Assembly: GCF_034427655.1 (NCBI RefSeq)
Contig: NZ_JAXOFX010000003.1
Coordinates: forward strand, 353,529-417,528
Direction: 5' to 3'
Length of the DNA stretch: 64,000 nucleotides
Origin: Robertmurraya_A mangrovi
Lineage (GTDB): Bacteria; Bacillota; Bacilli; Bacillales; Cytobacillaceae
The position numbers and the translations under genes are program-made. Each line of letters begins with the position of its first letter. Position 1 is the first letter of the stretch. Shown piece by piece: positions 1 to 7,531 of the stretch. Below the pieces are notes generated by a model that was not told the origin of the DNA, ran no database searches, and saw only the letters and a program-made list of their open reading frames with translations.

Positions 1-1
1 A

Positions 2-742
2 TCTGGAATTGAACAAATTACCCGCAGTAGTGAAGATATGTTAGAAACAGCTGAAAAGACGAATGAGGTAACCAAAAAAGGTTCTTCTTCTATTTCCAAA
101 GTTGTAACACAAATGAATAAAATCAATGATTCTGTCTCCGAGACAACGGAGGTTATCCGCTCTTTAGGTGTACGATCAAATGAAATTAGTAATATTGTAA
201 ATCTAATTACAACCATCTCGGATCAAACCAATTTACTTGCTCTAAATGCGGCAATAGAAGCGGCTAGAGCAGGAGAGCATGGTAAAGGATTTGCCGTAGT
301 TGCTGACGAAGTTCGTAAACTAGCCGAAGAATCCAAAAAGTCTGCTGATCAAATTACAAAAATGATTTCCTTAATTCAAAATGAAACTGATCAAGCGGTG
401 CGCTCAATGGAAGAGCAAAATGAAGAAGTACAAGAGGGATTAAATTATACGAGTGAAGCTAGTCAAGCATTTGCTCACATTGAAAGTTCTATTGATCAAG
501 TTACACATAAAGTCGAAGAAGTATCCTCTGCTTTAGAAGAGCTAAGCGCTTTAAGTAATCAAATGGTCGAATCAATTAACGAAGTGAAAAAAATAGCAGA
601 AGCTAGCGTAGCTTCCACACAAGAAGTAAGTGCTGGTACAGAAGAAAATGTAGCAACCATAGAGGAAGTTTCTGCAAGTGCTCAAAGCTTATCACTAATG
701 GCAGAACAATTACAAAGTGTTATGTCCCGATTTAAAATTTAA
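2..742 (+). CDS. Methyl-accepting chemotaxis protein, C-terminal part
   Basis: Only the cytoplasmic signalling end is present; the frame is open to the left edge, so the sensor and membrane parts lie outside the window. The visible 246 residues form the long antiparallel coiled coil of chemoreceptors. The conserved hairpin tip that contacts CheA and CheW is visible as TISDQTNLLALNAAIEAARA, followed by GKGFAVVADEVRKLAE. Gln/Glu-rich stretches on both sides are typical of methylation helices. The protein would report a ligand to the chemotaxis kinase at the membrane. The ligand cannot be told because the sensor part is missing. A hairpin terminator follows, so the gene ends its transcription unit. 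Confidence 0.93.
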   Translation, partial: SGIEQITRSSEDMLETAEKTNEVTKKGSSSISKVVTQMNKINDSVSETTEVIRSLGVRSNEISNIVNLITTISDQTNLLALNAAIEAARAGEHGKGFAVVADEVRKLAEESKKSADQITKMISLIQNETDQAVRSMEEQNEEVQEGLNYTSEASQAFAHIESSIDQVTHKVEEVSSALEELSALSNQMVESINEVKKIAEASVASTQEVSAGTEENVATIEEVSASAQSLSLMAEQLQSVMSRFKI

Positions 743-756
743 TTTGAAGATTGACG

Positions 757-784
757 AGAGCTGACTTAATAGTTGGCTCTTTTA
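757..784 (+). terminator. Intrinsic terminator after the chemoreceptor gene
   Basis: AGAGCTGAC pairs with GTTGGCTCT (two wobble pairs) and is followed by four T. It lies 15 bases after the chemoreceptor stop codon. Confidence 0.55.
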
Positions 785-914
785 AGTTGCTTGACCTCTT
801 AGTTGGTCGAGTTACCGTAATAATGTTTGATAGTTTCGATTTCTTGACTATTAGATTTAGAAGAATTAATATTAATTATTATTTTCAGAAAATAGTAAAA
901 GGAGAGATTTTCAA

Positions 915-1295
915 ATGGGTAAAAAAATAGATCATGTGGGAATTATGGTTAAGGATATTGAAAAATCAATAAAATTTTATGAAGATGTGGTTGGCTTTAA
1001 ATTAAAGGCACATGTTCCACATTCGGATAGCGCTCTAAAACTTGCTTTTCTAGGATTTGAAGGTTCGGATGAAACTGAGCTAGAATTAATACAAGGTTAT
1101 AATGACTCTCTACCAGCAGAAGGAAAAGTTCATCACCTGGCTGTAACAGTAGATAACATCGAAGAAGAATTTGATAGAGTGAAAGCGTTAGATGTCAAAT
1201 TTGTTGATGATCATATCACTGTCCTTCCAAATGGATATCGTTACTTTTTCATTTATGGCCCTGAAGGTGAATGGGTAGAGTTTTTCCAAAGATAA
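915..1295 (+). CDS. VOC (glyoxalase/bleomycin resistance) family protein
   Basis: A 126-residue single-domain protein of the vicinal oxygen chelate fold, with two beta-alpha-beta-beta-beta modules: the first opens with KKIDHVGIMVKDIEKSIKFY, the second with HHLAVTVDNI. His7 in DHVGI, the Glu in ELELIQ, the His-His pair of VHHLAV and the Glu of GEWVEFF sit where metal ligands occur in glyoxalase I and methylmalonyl-CoA epimerase. This suggests a metal-dependent lyase or epimerase, but the substrate cannot be told. A clear AAAGGAGAG site precedes the ATG by nine bases. It stands alone between the chemoreceptor and the thiamine riboswitch. Family assignment is firm; the glyoxalase I role is only one option. 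Confidence 0.85.
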   Translation: MGKKIDHVGIMVKDIEKSIKFYEDVVGFKLKAHVPHSDSALKLAFLGFEGSDETELELIQGYNDSLPAEGKVHHLAVTVDNIEEEFDRVKALDVKFVDDHITVLPNGYRYFFIYGPEGEWVEFFQR

Positions 1296-1406
1296 CAGAG
1301 GATTAGGATTGTTTTGAAATTATGTTAAAATAATGAAAATAAACCCTATTCAAATAGGGATATTTACGTTATACTGATGAACGTAAACAACTACATAAAC
1401 GTAACC

Positions 1407-1500
1407 ACAAGGGGAGCTGTATGGCTGAGAGTGAGCAGATTTGTCTGTTCTGACCCTTTGAACCTGTTAGTTAATGCTAGCGCAGGAATGTGGATTGATA
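1407..1500 (+). promoter_or_regulatory. TPP riboswitch (THI element) controlling thiT
   Basis: The conserved blocks of the thiamine pyrophosphate aptamer appear in order: a GGGG strand near 1411, the CTGAGA block at 1425-1430, ACCCTTTGAACCTG around 1453-1466, and TAATGCTAGCGCAGG around 1472-1486. It lies directly upstream of a thiamine transporter gene, which is a classic target. TPP binding would lower thiT expression through the terminator just downstream. Confidence 0.93.
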
Positions 1501-1530
1501 GATGAAATTAATTTTGTCTGCTTTCAATAT

Positions 1531-1573
1531 CTCCCTTGAGGTTGTGTTTAAACTTGGAAAGGGAGGTTTTTTT
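1531..1573 (+). terminator. Riboswitch-controlled terminator overlapping the thiT ribosome site
   Basis: CTCCC at 1531-1535 pairs with GGGAG at 1561-1565, followed by seven T that run directly into the ATG. The 3' arm GGGAGG is also the only good ribosome binding site for thiT, seven bases before its start. The same hairpin could therefore both end transcription and hide the ribosome site. Confidence 0.75.
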
Positions 1574-2170
1574 ATGAAAAAAATGGGGTTATTACCAATG
1601 ATTGAGGCATCTTTTTTCGCTGCATTTGCATTAATTTTAGATTTATTGCCTTCAATCAAAGTTTCACCGTCAATTTCAATTTCTTTTGCAATGGTTCCAA
1701 TCTTTATCGTTGCATTCCGCTGGGGGTTCAAAGTAGCTTTGGCATCAGGTTTCCTATGGGGCTTATTGCAAGTAGCAGTTGGGGACATTTATTTCTTAAG
1801 CCCAGTACAATTTGTTATTGAGTATTTTATTGCCTTTGCTTTTATTGGATTTGCTGGACTATTTTATCAAGTGATTCAAAAATGTGTGAAAAATGGAGAT
1901 AAGAAAAATTTAATGATTTGGATTGTCATTGCTACTTTTATTGGAAGTGTAGCTCGTTATTTCTGGCATTTTGTTGCCGGTTTCGTATTCTGGGGTGAAT
2001 ATGCACCAGAAGGACAATCACCAATGGTCTATTCATTAATCGTAAATGGTTCAACTATGCTAGGAGCATTTGTTCTTTGCTCGATTGTTTTAGCGATCTT
2101 ACTTTCCACTTCATCACGTTTGATACAAACAAAGAATCATTATTCAGCAATGGATAAAAAAGCTTCTTAA
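1574..2170 (+). CDS. thiT: Thiamine transporter, S component of an ECF transporter
   Basis: A 198-residue hydrophobic protein with about six membrane helices that matches the ThiT (YuaJ) family. ThiT binds thiamine in the membrane and works with the shared ECF energising module, which is not in this window. An early motif, EASFFAAFALILDL, and a Trp-rich middle (FRWGFKVALASGFLWGLLQ) are seen. The chosen ATG follows the GGGAGG site; a longer frame starting upstream would run through the riboswitch terminator and is unlikely. The TPP riboswitch upstream supports the substrate. A terminator follows, so it is a single-gene unit. Confidence 0.92.
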   Translation: MKKMGLLPMIEASFFAAFALILDLLPSIKVSPSISISFAMVPIFIVAFRWGFKVALASGFLWGLLQVAVGDIYFLSPVQFVIEYFIAFAFIGFAGLFYQVIQKCVKNGDKKNLMIWIVIATFIGSVARYFWHFVAGFVFWGEYAPEGQSPMVYSLIVNGSTMLGAFVLCSIVLAILLSTSSRLIQTKNHYSAMDKKAS

Positions 2171-2183
2171 TAGATAGGTGAGA

Positions 2184-2216
2184 AACAAGCATGAATTGTG
2201 GATGCTTGTTTTTTTT
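2184..2216 (+). terminator. Intrinsic terminator after thiT
   Basis: AACAAGCAT pairs with ATGCTTGTT across a nine-base loop and is followed by a T run, 13 bases after the thiT stop codon. Confidence 0.88.
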
Positions 2217-2332
2217 ATGACTTCTTTTCCAAGCAAATTAGAATGAGGCATGATTGGACCGGTTACATTAAATAGAAGGCTTTTACAGTGATAGTACTTT
2301 TGATTATTATACGAAGGAATGGTGGAGGAATT

Positions 2333-3115
2333 ATGAAAAGGTGCCTAGTTGTTTTCATTTCAATCTTGCTTACCATTTTTGCTACTTTAACAAGTAATGC
2401 CCAGACCCAACAGAAAAAAGCTGCCATTATTATAGACGACTTTGGTGGTGGAATTGGAGGAGTAAAAGAGTTTTTAGAAGGGGATGTACCGATTACGGTG
2501 GCTGTCATGCCATTTACGGAAACATCTAAGGAGCATGCAGAGTGGGCTCATAAAAATGGATTTGAAGTCATGGTCCATTTACCGATGCAGCCCAAAAAGG
2601 GGAAAATGTCATGGTTAGGTCCAAAACCCATTACAGCAGATTTACCTTTAGAGGAAGTAAGGAAACGTGTAACAGAAGCAATTGATAGTGTTCCATATGC
2701 TTTAGGTTTAAACAATCATATGGGCTCGTTAGTTGTTGAAAAGGAAGATATTGTAAGGGTTATAGTTGAGGTAGCGAAAGAGAAGAGACTTTATATTGTT
2801 GATAGTGCTACTAGTTCAAAATCAAAATTTCCTAAAGTAGCAAAAGAACTAGGTGTTCCTATTATCAAAAGAGACGTATTTTTGGATGATGTAGCCTCCA
2901 TCCCGCATGTGAAAAAACAGATGTCTCTATTAGCGAAAATCACTGAACAAGAGGGGACCGGAGTTGCGATAGGTCATGTTGGAGTAACTGGAAAGGTTTG
3001 CTCAACTGGTATATTTGAATCAGCAAAAGAATTAGAAAAAAGAAAGATCACAATTGTGCCTGTTTCTGATATTCTCTCAAATGAAATTAAAATTAAGTAC
3101 CTTCAATTATATTAG
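2333..3115 (+). CDS. Exported divergent polysaccharide deacetylase family protein (YibQ-like)
   Basis: A 260-residue protein with an N-terminal signal peptide (Lys/Arg start, hydrophobic core, cleavage likely after about residue 23). The mature part starts with KKAAIIIDDFGGG, the hallmark of the divergent deacetylase family (DUF610/YibQ), which keeps the NodB-like barrel and an Asp-Asp pair. MVHLPMQP, NNHMGS and the late AIGHVG supply the conserved His and Asn residues of the family. It probably acts on an extracytoplasmic carbohydrate, but no member's substrate is well established. The start was set at the ATG five bases after GGTGGAGG; an earlier GTG has no ribosome site. It is a lone gene between the thiT terminator and the SAM riboswitch. 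Confidence 0.85.
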   Translation: MKRCLVVFISILLTIFATLTSNAQTQQKKAAIIIDDFGGGIGGVKEFLEGDVPITVAVMPFTETSKEHAEWAHKNGFEVMVHLPMQPKKGKMSWLGPKPITADLPLEEVRKRVTEAIDSVPYALGLNNHMGSLVVEKEDIVRVIVEVAKEKRLYIVDSATSSKSKFPKVAKELGVPIIKRDVFLDDVASIPHVKKQMSLLAKITEQEGTGVAIGHVGVTGKVCSTGIFESAKELEKRKITIVPVSDILSNEIKIKYLQLY

Positions 3116-3127
3116 GTGCCTGTCACC
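3115..3127. repeat. Short GGTGCCTGTCACC palindrome-like motif
   Basis: Thirteen bases with GGTG and CACC ends, overlapping the stop codon of the deacetylase-like gene. From memory, short motifs of this type recur between genes in Bacillus. I see one exact copy here and only a loosely similar stretch near 18210-18236. Function unknown. Confidence 0.45.
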
Positions 3128-3175
3128 TGTAAAACAGTTGACATATAATTGAAATATAATTGTAATATGGATTGA

Positions 3176-3204
3176 TTGACAGCTAGCAAAAAGTGTTTTA
3201 TATT
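3176..3204 (+). promoter_or_regulatory. Sigma-A promoter for the SAM-riboswitch operon
   Basis: TTGACA at 3176-3181 and TATATT at 3199-3204 are separated by exactly 17 bases. Transcription would begin near 3211, about 20 bases before the riboswitch. Confidence 0.75.
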
Positions 3205-3232
3205 TAATCCTATAAACTTAATACGAATTAAT

Positions 3233-3340
3233 TCTTATCCAGAGAGGTAGAGGGATTTGGCCCTATGACACCTCGGCAGCAGGCTCACATTGAGAACTGT
3301 GCTAATTCCAACAAGCTATTTGAGCTTGACAGATAAGATG
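3233..3340 (+). promoter_or_regulatory. SAM-I riboswitch (S box)
   Basis: The typical S-box order is present: CTTATCCAGAGAGGTAGAGG at the 5' side, GGCCCTATGACACCTCGGCA and the GCAG block, TGTGCTAATTCCAAC, then GACAGATAAGATGAG, whose GATAAG closes the basal helix with CTTATC. S-adenosylmethionine binding should allow the terminator at 3360-3410 to form, so the genes behind it are expected to be on when SAM or methionine is low. Confidence 0.95.
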
Positions 3341-3359
3341 AGCTGATGATTATAAACCC

Positions 3360-3410
3360 AACCTCTTCTTATTGTTCCGGAATGGCGATAAGGAGAGGTT
3401 TTTTATTTTT
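3360..3410 (+). terminator. Riboswitch-controlled terminator
   Basis: AACCTCTTCTTAT pairs with ATAAGGAGAGGTT (one wobble) and is followed by TTTTATTTTT. It is the expression platform of the S box. Confidence 0.92.
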
Positions 3411-3426
3411 GTCAGGAGGATTTACA

Positions 3427-3573
3427 ATGAGTGAATTAGATACGAAAGAAAAATTAATTGATGAATTGCTCCTATTAGGAGTTTATAAAAAAGGAAATTT
3501 ACAGCTATTTGAATTACCGATAACGGATTTAGAAGAGGAAATTAGAAAGATAAAAAAAGGGAATAGTTCATAG
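3427..3573 (+). CDS. FbpA-like small protein (Fur-regulated basic protein family)
   Basis: A 48-residue protein. The pattern KEKLIDELLLLGVYKKG followed by LFELPITDLEEEIRKI resembles the Fur-regulated basic protein FbpA family, short helical proteins that in B. subtilis help the FsrA small RNA in iron sparing. Here the gene sits behind a SAM-I riboswitch and no Fur box is evident, so the regulation differs from fbpA. The ATG was chosen because CAGGAGGA lies six bases upstream and the riboswitch terminator ends just before. It precedes an alpha/beta hydrolase by 26 bases, most likely on one transcript. Assignment is from memory of the family pattern and is moderate. Confidence 0.65.
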   Translation: MSELDTKEKLIDELLLLGVYKKGNLQLFELPITDLEEEIRKIKKGNSS

Positions 3574-3599
3574 TTGAGAGAAGGGATGGCGGGGGAAGT

Positions 3600-4409
3600 A
3601 TGTACAAACAGATACATATAAATTGGAATAACAAAAAGCTGGCTGGAACCATTCACTATCCTCTAGAAGAAAGGGAATATGGCACAACTAAGTCTATTTA
3701 CCCTTTAGTGATTATATGTCATGGATTTGTAGGCAGTAGAATAGGGGTTAATCGCTTATTCGTCAAAACAGCCGAGGAGTTAATTAAAGAAAATTGCATA
3801 GTAGTAAGGTTTGACTATTCCGGATGCGGAGAAAGTGAAGGACATTATGGAGACACTTGTTTAGATGAACTGATTGACCAAACAACAGTAGTCATTGATT
3901 ATGCTCTTGGGCTATCCCATGTTGATAAGGAAAGAGTATTCCTTCTAGGTCATAGTTTGGGTGGAGCTACGGCGCTTCTTACGGTTGTTCGGGATACTTG
4001 TATAAAACATCTAATCATGTGGTCTGCTGTAGCCAAACCTTTTGAAGATATCACCAATATAGTGGGAACAAACTTAGTCAGAGGGCTTGGCTCTACTAAT
4101 AAATTGGATTATTTAGGTTATTCTTTTAGCAATAAGTTCTTTGAGTCATTAAAAAAGTATCAACCATTAAAAGAATTAGAACGATTTACGGGAGATGTAT
4201 TACTTATCCATGGTAAGTCAGATGAAGAAATTCCGGTTGCTTATTGTACACAATACAACGAAGCATTTAACAAGAGAGTTCAAGGATTAACTAATAGAGT
4301 TGAAGTTGATTCAGCTAATCATACTTATTCATGTGAACAATCTTTTAGAGAATTAATAGCTAAGACAAAAGAGTGGGTAAGTGTGAGGACGAGTCAGCAA
4401 CTTGTGTAG
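3600..4409 (+). CDS. Alpha/beta hydrolase under SAM-riboswitch control
   Basis: A 269-residue cytoplasmic serine hydrolase. CHGFVGSRIG gives the HG oxyanion region, FDYSGCGESEG the conserved turn, GHSLGGA the nucleophile elbow with Ser at about residue 121, GKSDEEIP the acid turn and DSANHTY the catalytic His. It resembles the BAAT/dienelactone-hydrolase-like esterases. The substrate is unknown, but the S box upstream places it in the methionine/SAM regulon, so an ester or thioester linked to sulfur metabolism is a reasonable guess, no more. A GGGGGAAGT site immediately precedes the ATG. It is the second gene after the FbpA-like protein and the last of the unit. Confidence 0.85.
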   Translation: MYKQIHINWNNKKLAGTIHYPLEEREYGTTKSIYPLVIICHGFVGSRIGVNRLFVKTAEELIKENCIVVRFDYSGCGESEGHYGDTCLDELIDQTTVVIDYALGLSHVDKERVFLLGHSLGGATALLTVVRDTCIKHLIMWSAVAKPFEDITNIVGTNLVRGLGSTNKLDYLGYSFSNKFFESLKKYQPLKELERFTGDVLLIHGKSDEEIPVAYCTQYNEAFNKRVQGLTNRVEVDSANHTYSCEQSFRELIAKTKEWVSVRTSQQLV

Positions 4410-4455
4410 CCAGAAAGAAGTGAGAAGTAAGTAATTATCCTACTCCATCACTTCT

Positions 4456-5391
4456 TTAATTGGCCGTTTCTTTGATTTCTGTACTATCAATTGGCACCTC
4501 TTCAGGCAACTTTTTAGAAGCACTAGGAACTTTACGTGGCTCAAATTCTATATCATCTGATGAAAATAATCTTATATTTACGGAGCCCCCGTACTTTCTA
4601 GCTAAAATGAGTATGGGTTGGGAGTAATTATTTTGAAAAGTAAAGTCCGGGCCATACCAACTCACGGTTGCGTCTCTCCCAGGAGGTACATAAGGAACGC
4701 GCTTACTGTGGGAATATCTTTGCAGTATCTTCACCCCAGCCCGATCAACTGCGTTAAATAGGGTAGAGGATACTTGACAGATTCCTCCACCAATATCTTC
4801 TGATAATTCCCCTCTAACGATGACGGGTGCACGCATATATCCTTTTTTTACCGTGCGTTTTCCAACCACTTTATTAAATGAAAATGTTTCTCCAGGAAAG
4901 ATGACATGATTATTTATTGCTTCAGTAGCTAAGTTAATATTATGAGAGCGTGTTTGGTTATGGTTGTTAAAGTAAGTCACATATTGACCAATTTGTTTTA
5001 CTCTAATTTGTGCCAATAAATCTCGATCCACACGTGGGTGCACAGGGAGAGTTGGAACGCTAATAATAGAAGTATCCTGCCTAAACATACTAGTGAGAAA
5101 TAATTCTGTGAATTTTTCTTTGTAAAGCTTATGTCCTACTTTTTCTGATATAAATGCTCCATTATGGTTGATTTTAGCATTAACGGCTGGTTCATAAACC
5201 TTAGCCTCAATTTGGTCTAAAAAACGAAGATACTTATCTTGATTGATTACCTCAGAACCGGGAATAGGAAGTAAGAATTCCTTTTTGTCTACGACTGCTA
5301 GCGTATCTTCTTTTTCTTTTATTGTTAATTGACCAGTCCCAACCGTTTGCTGTGTAAGCAGAAGCAGACCAATAACCCATATAAATTTCAT
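4456..5391 (-). CDS. VanW family exported protein
   Basis: A 311-residue protein with an N-terminal signal peptide or anchor (about residues 1-18) and a C-terminal VanW domain. The domain is marked by FPGETFSFNKVVGKRT, GGGICQVSSTLFNA and the following Arg/His-rich HSKRVPYVPPGRDATVS. VanW proteins occur in some vancomycin-resistance clusters, but most are chromosomal cell-envelope proteins of unknown function; B. subtilis YoaR is comparable. No van genes are nearby, so antibiotic resistance should not be inferred. AGGAGGCACTAGT precedes the ATG. The gene is single and convergent with the hydrolase gene, whose stop codon is 46 bases away. Confidence 0.88.
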   Translation of the reverse strand: MKFIWVIGLLLLTQQTVGTGQLTIKEKEDTLAVVDKKEFLLPIPGSEVINQDKYLRFLDQIEAKVYEPAVNAKINHNGAFISEKVGHKLYKEKFTELFLTSMFRQDTSIISVPTLPVHPRVDRDLLAQIRVKQIGQYVTYFNNHNQTRSHNINLATEAINNHVIFPGETFSFNKVVGKRTVKKGYMRAPVIVRGELSEDIGGGICQVSSTLFNAVDRAGVKILQRYSHSKRVPYVPPGRDATVSWYGPDFTFQNNYSQPILILARKYGGSVNIRLFSSDDIEFEPRKVPSASKKLPEEVPIDSTEIKETAN

Positions 5392-5476
5392 TACTAGTGC
5401 CTCCTGAAAATGACATCAATATAGGTTTTATAAAATTAGCCAAGATTATACAAGCTATTACACCAATTTTTGCGTG

Positions 5477-6334
5477 CTATTGAACCAAATCTTTTGCTAC
5501 TAAAATAATTTCTGCCGTGATTGGTGAGAGGTGATCCATTGATTTTACGGCTATTCCTAATTCACGATAGAGAGAAGGCGTCAGTGAATGCACATTAACA
5601 TTTGGAATTTGAGAGGGTAATGCTAACTTAGGTAATATACATAAACCAAAGCCTTCTTGAACCATGGTTAGGATTGTTGATACATCTTGAATCTCATAAC
5701 GAATATTAGGGTTAATTCCAATTTCTTCAAAAATAGATTGAATAATTTGATCTGAATCCCCTTTATGGATAACATAACAATACTCTTCTATACTTTTGAT
5801 GTTAATAGCAGGATGATTTTGGAATAATGTTTTTGGACTGAATAATAATAATTCATCTTTAAGTAGAGGGATATATTGTATATCACCTTCTTGTCTTGAA
5901 ACAAAGCCTACATCAATCTCTCCATTCTGAATCCATTCATGGACAGAATCATTTCCCCCCTCAAAAATGATTAATTCAATTCCAGGAAAATGTTGTTTGA
6001 AATAACGAATGATAGGAGGCATCAATTTTGATAAACTAGGAATCGTACCCACTCTAATCGTTCCTTCATCAAATCCATTAAAAGAGGCCGCTTCTTGCCT
6101 CATCACATTTTGTATTTGAATGATTTCTCGAATATGCTTAAGTACTCGTTCGCCAATTTTAGTTGTAGTTATTCCAGTTTTACTGCGATTTAATAATTTG
6201 ACTCCTAAGTCTTTCTCCAAACTATTAATCATTTGTGAAACAGCTGACTGAGTATAGCCTAACTTGTCAGCAGCTTTTGTAAAGCTCTTCGTTTCTACCA
6301 CTTTTATATACACCTGATAATGTAAAAAATTCAT
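5477..6334 (-). CDS. LysR family transcriptional regulator
   Basis: A 285-residue LysR-type regulator. The N-terminal winged helix-turn-helix is clear (FTKAADKLGYTQSAVSQMIN, then LEKDLGVKLLNR), followed by a linker helix and a two-lobed effector domain starting at GTIRVGTIPSLSKLMPP. Such regulators commonly control the gene transcribed away from them, here the SagB-type oxidoreductase 119 bases off. The shared AT-rich intergenic region (6335-6453) has several TTTACTA/TACTAAT stretches that could be half sites, but no single clear T-N11-A box. The effector is not predictable from sequence. Confidence 0.93.
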   Translation of the reverse strand: MNFLHYQVYIKVVETKSFTKAADKLGYTQSAVSQMINSLEKDLGVKLLNRSKTGITTTKIGERVLKHIREIIQIQNVMRQEAASFNGFDEGTIRVGTIPSLSKLMPPIIRYFKQHFPGIELIIFEGGNDSVHEWIQNGEIDVGFVSRQEGDIQYIPLLKDELLLFSPKTLFQNHPAINIKSIEEYCYVIHKGDSDQIIQSIFEEIGINPNIRYEIQDVSTILTMVQEGFGLCILPKLALPSQIPNVNVHSLTPSLYRELGIAVKSMDHLSPITAEIILVAKDLVQ

Positions 6335-6453
6335 TCATTCAACTCCATGCATTAGAATTTACTAATATTAAAGATTAAAAAGTATAATTTTACTAATACG
6401 ATAAATTTTACTATACTGATGATTAGATGATATTACAAGAAAGAAGGGTTTAT

Positions 6454-7248
6454 ATGTTAAGAACAAGGTTTGATTTATGTGATGAATTTTTAAAAGAAAC
6501 GAGTTATTCATTAAAGACAATGGATAAGGATTTGTTTAAAGGCTATGATCCAGCTAAGAGACCAGAAACTTACTTAACCTATCCTGAGGCAGCTGTTCAA
6601 ATTAAGCTGGGAAAACCTGATTTTAGTCAATATGAAGAAATCAATCTGTGGAAACTATTAGGTAGTAGACGATCGAAACGAAATTTTGTCGAGCAACCAC
6701 TTTCTTTAAATGAATTAAACATCTTACTATGGGGGACTCAAGGAATTACAGCAGATATGGGTGATTATCAATTAAGAACGAGTTGTTCAGCGGGTGCTCT
6801 ATTTCCTATTGAGACCTATCTTTTAATTAATTTTGTAGAAGGAGTTCAACCAGGTCTATATCATTTGAATGTGAAAGATTGGATATTAGAAGGTTTAAAG
6901 ATTCAGGACGTATCTGATTTTGCTTTTACAGTAACTGATCATCAAGAAATGGCTAAAGTAGCTGGAGTGAATTTTGTCTGGACGGCAATGCTAGAGAGAA
7001 CTAGAGCCAAATATAAAGAAAGAGCCTATCGATATATTTTATGGGACGCTGGGCATGTCTCCCAAAACCTACATACTGTTGCTAACGGAATGGGATTAGG
7101 TGTATGTACAATGGGTCACTGGTATGATGTAGAAATGAATGAGTTTCTAGGAATCAATGGGAAAGAGCATATGTCGATATTGATGGCATCTGTTGGAAAA
7201 ATAAATGGGGTAGATTGGAAAGAGGATCGTAGACCACCAAAGATATAA
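6454..7248 (+). CDS. SagB/ThcOx-type nitroreductase family dehydrogenase
   Basis: A 264-residue FMN-dependent oxidoreductase-like protein. The nitroreductase core starts at LWKLLGSRRSKRNF, continues with LNELNILLWGTQGI and TSCSAGALFPIETYLLI (the SagB/ThcOx signature), and ends with AGHVSQNLHTVANGMGLG. SagB enzymes oxidise azolines in peptide natural products, but many relatives are orphan dehydrogenases. No YcaO cyclodehydratase or precursor peptide gene is seen nearby, so a peptide-toxin role is not supported. The ATG preceded by AAGAAAGAAGGG was taken over an in-frame ATG nine codons earlier that has no ribosome site. The divergent LysR gene is the probable regulator. Confidence 0.87.
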   Translation: MLRTRFDLCDEFLKETSYSLKTMDKDLFKGYDPAKRPETYLTYPEAAVQIKLGKPDFSQYEEINLWKLLGSRRSKRNFVEQPLSLNELNILLWGTQGITADMGDYQLRTSCSAGALFPIETYLLINFVEGVQPGLYHLNVKDWILEGLKIQDVSDFAFTVTDHQEMAKVAGVNFVWTAMLERTRAKYKERAYRYILWDAGHVSQNLHTVANGMGLGVCTMGHWYDVEMNEFLGINGKEHMSILMASVGKINGVDWKEDRRPPKI

Positions 7249-7263
7249 TAAGAAGATGACAAA

Positions 7264-7294
7264 GATGGTGTGATACATACACCGTCTCTTTTTT
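7264..7294 (+). terminator. Intrinsic terminator after the SagB-type gene
   Basis: GATGGTGT pairs with ACACCGTC across seven bases and is followed by TCTTTTTTT. Confidence 0.85.
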
Positions 7295-7426
7295 TGTTCA
7301 TTCACAATCTTATACTAGTATAAAATACTTAGTCATTTCGTAATATTTGTAACAAAAACTTAATAAATTCGTCGGACTTTAACACAGATGTCGAAATAGA
7401 TGGTATTATGTAAGAGTAATATTAAT

Positions 7427-7460
7427 TGATTATCATTATAGTAAAATATTATCATTATTT
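7427..7460 (+). promoter_or_regulatory. Possible tandem Fur boxes upstream of the PdaC-like gene
   Basis: TGATTATCATTATAG (7427-7441) agrees with the Fur consensus TGATAATNATTATCA at about 12 of 15 positions. ATATTATCATTATTT (7446-7460) agrees less well. Both lie 70-105 bases before the start codon. The region is very AT-rich, so chance matches are likely. The rest of the 283-base gap shows no other feature apart from the terminator. Confidence 0.3.
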
Positions 7461-7531
7461 AAATATAATAAAAATTTATATCTGTTACTTTGGGAAATAT
7501 ATTCGTGTAATAGCAGTAGTAAGGAGTCGTC

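Noticed and set aside
4456..5391. Vancomycin resistance suggested by the VanW domain
   Set aside because: No vanHAX, vanRS or vanY genes are present, and most VanW proteins are ordinary envelope proteins.
6454..7248. Azoline-type peptide toxin cluster suggested by the SagB-like enzyme
   Set aside because: No YcaO cyclodehydratase, leader peptide or exporter lies nearby; the only partner is a LysR regulator.
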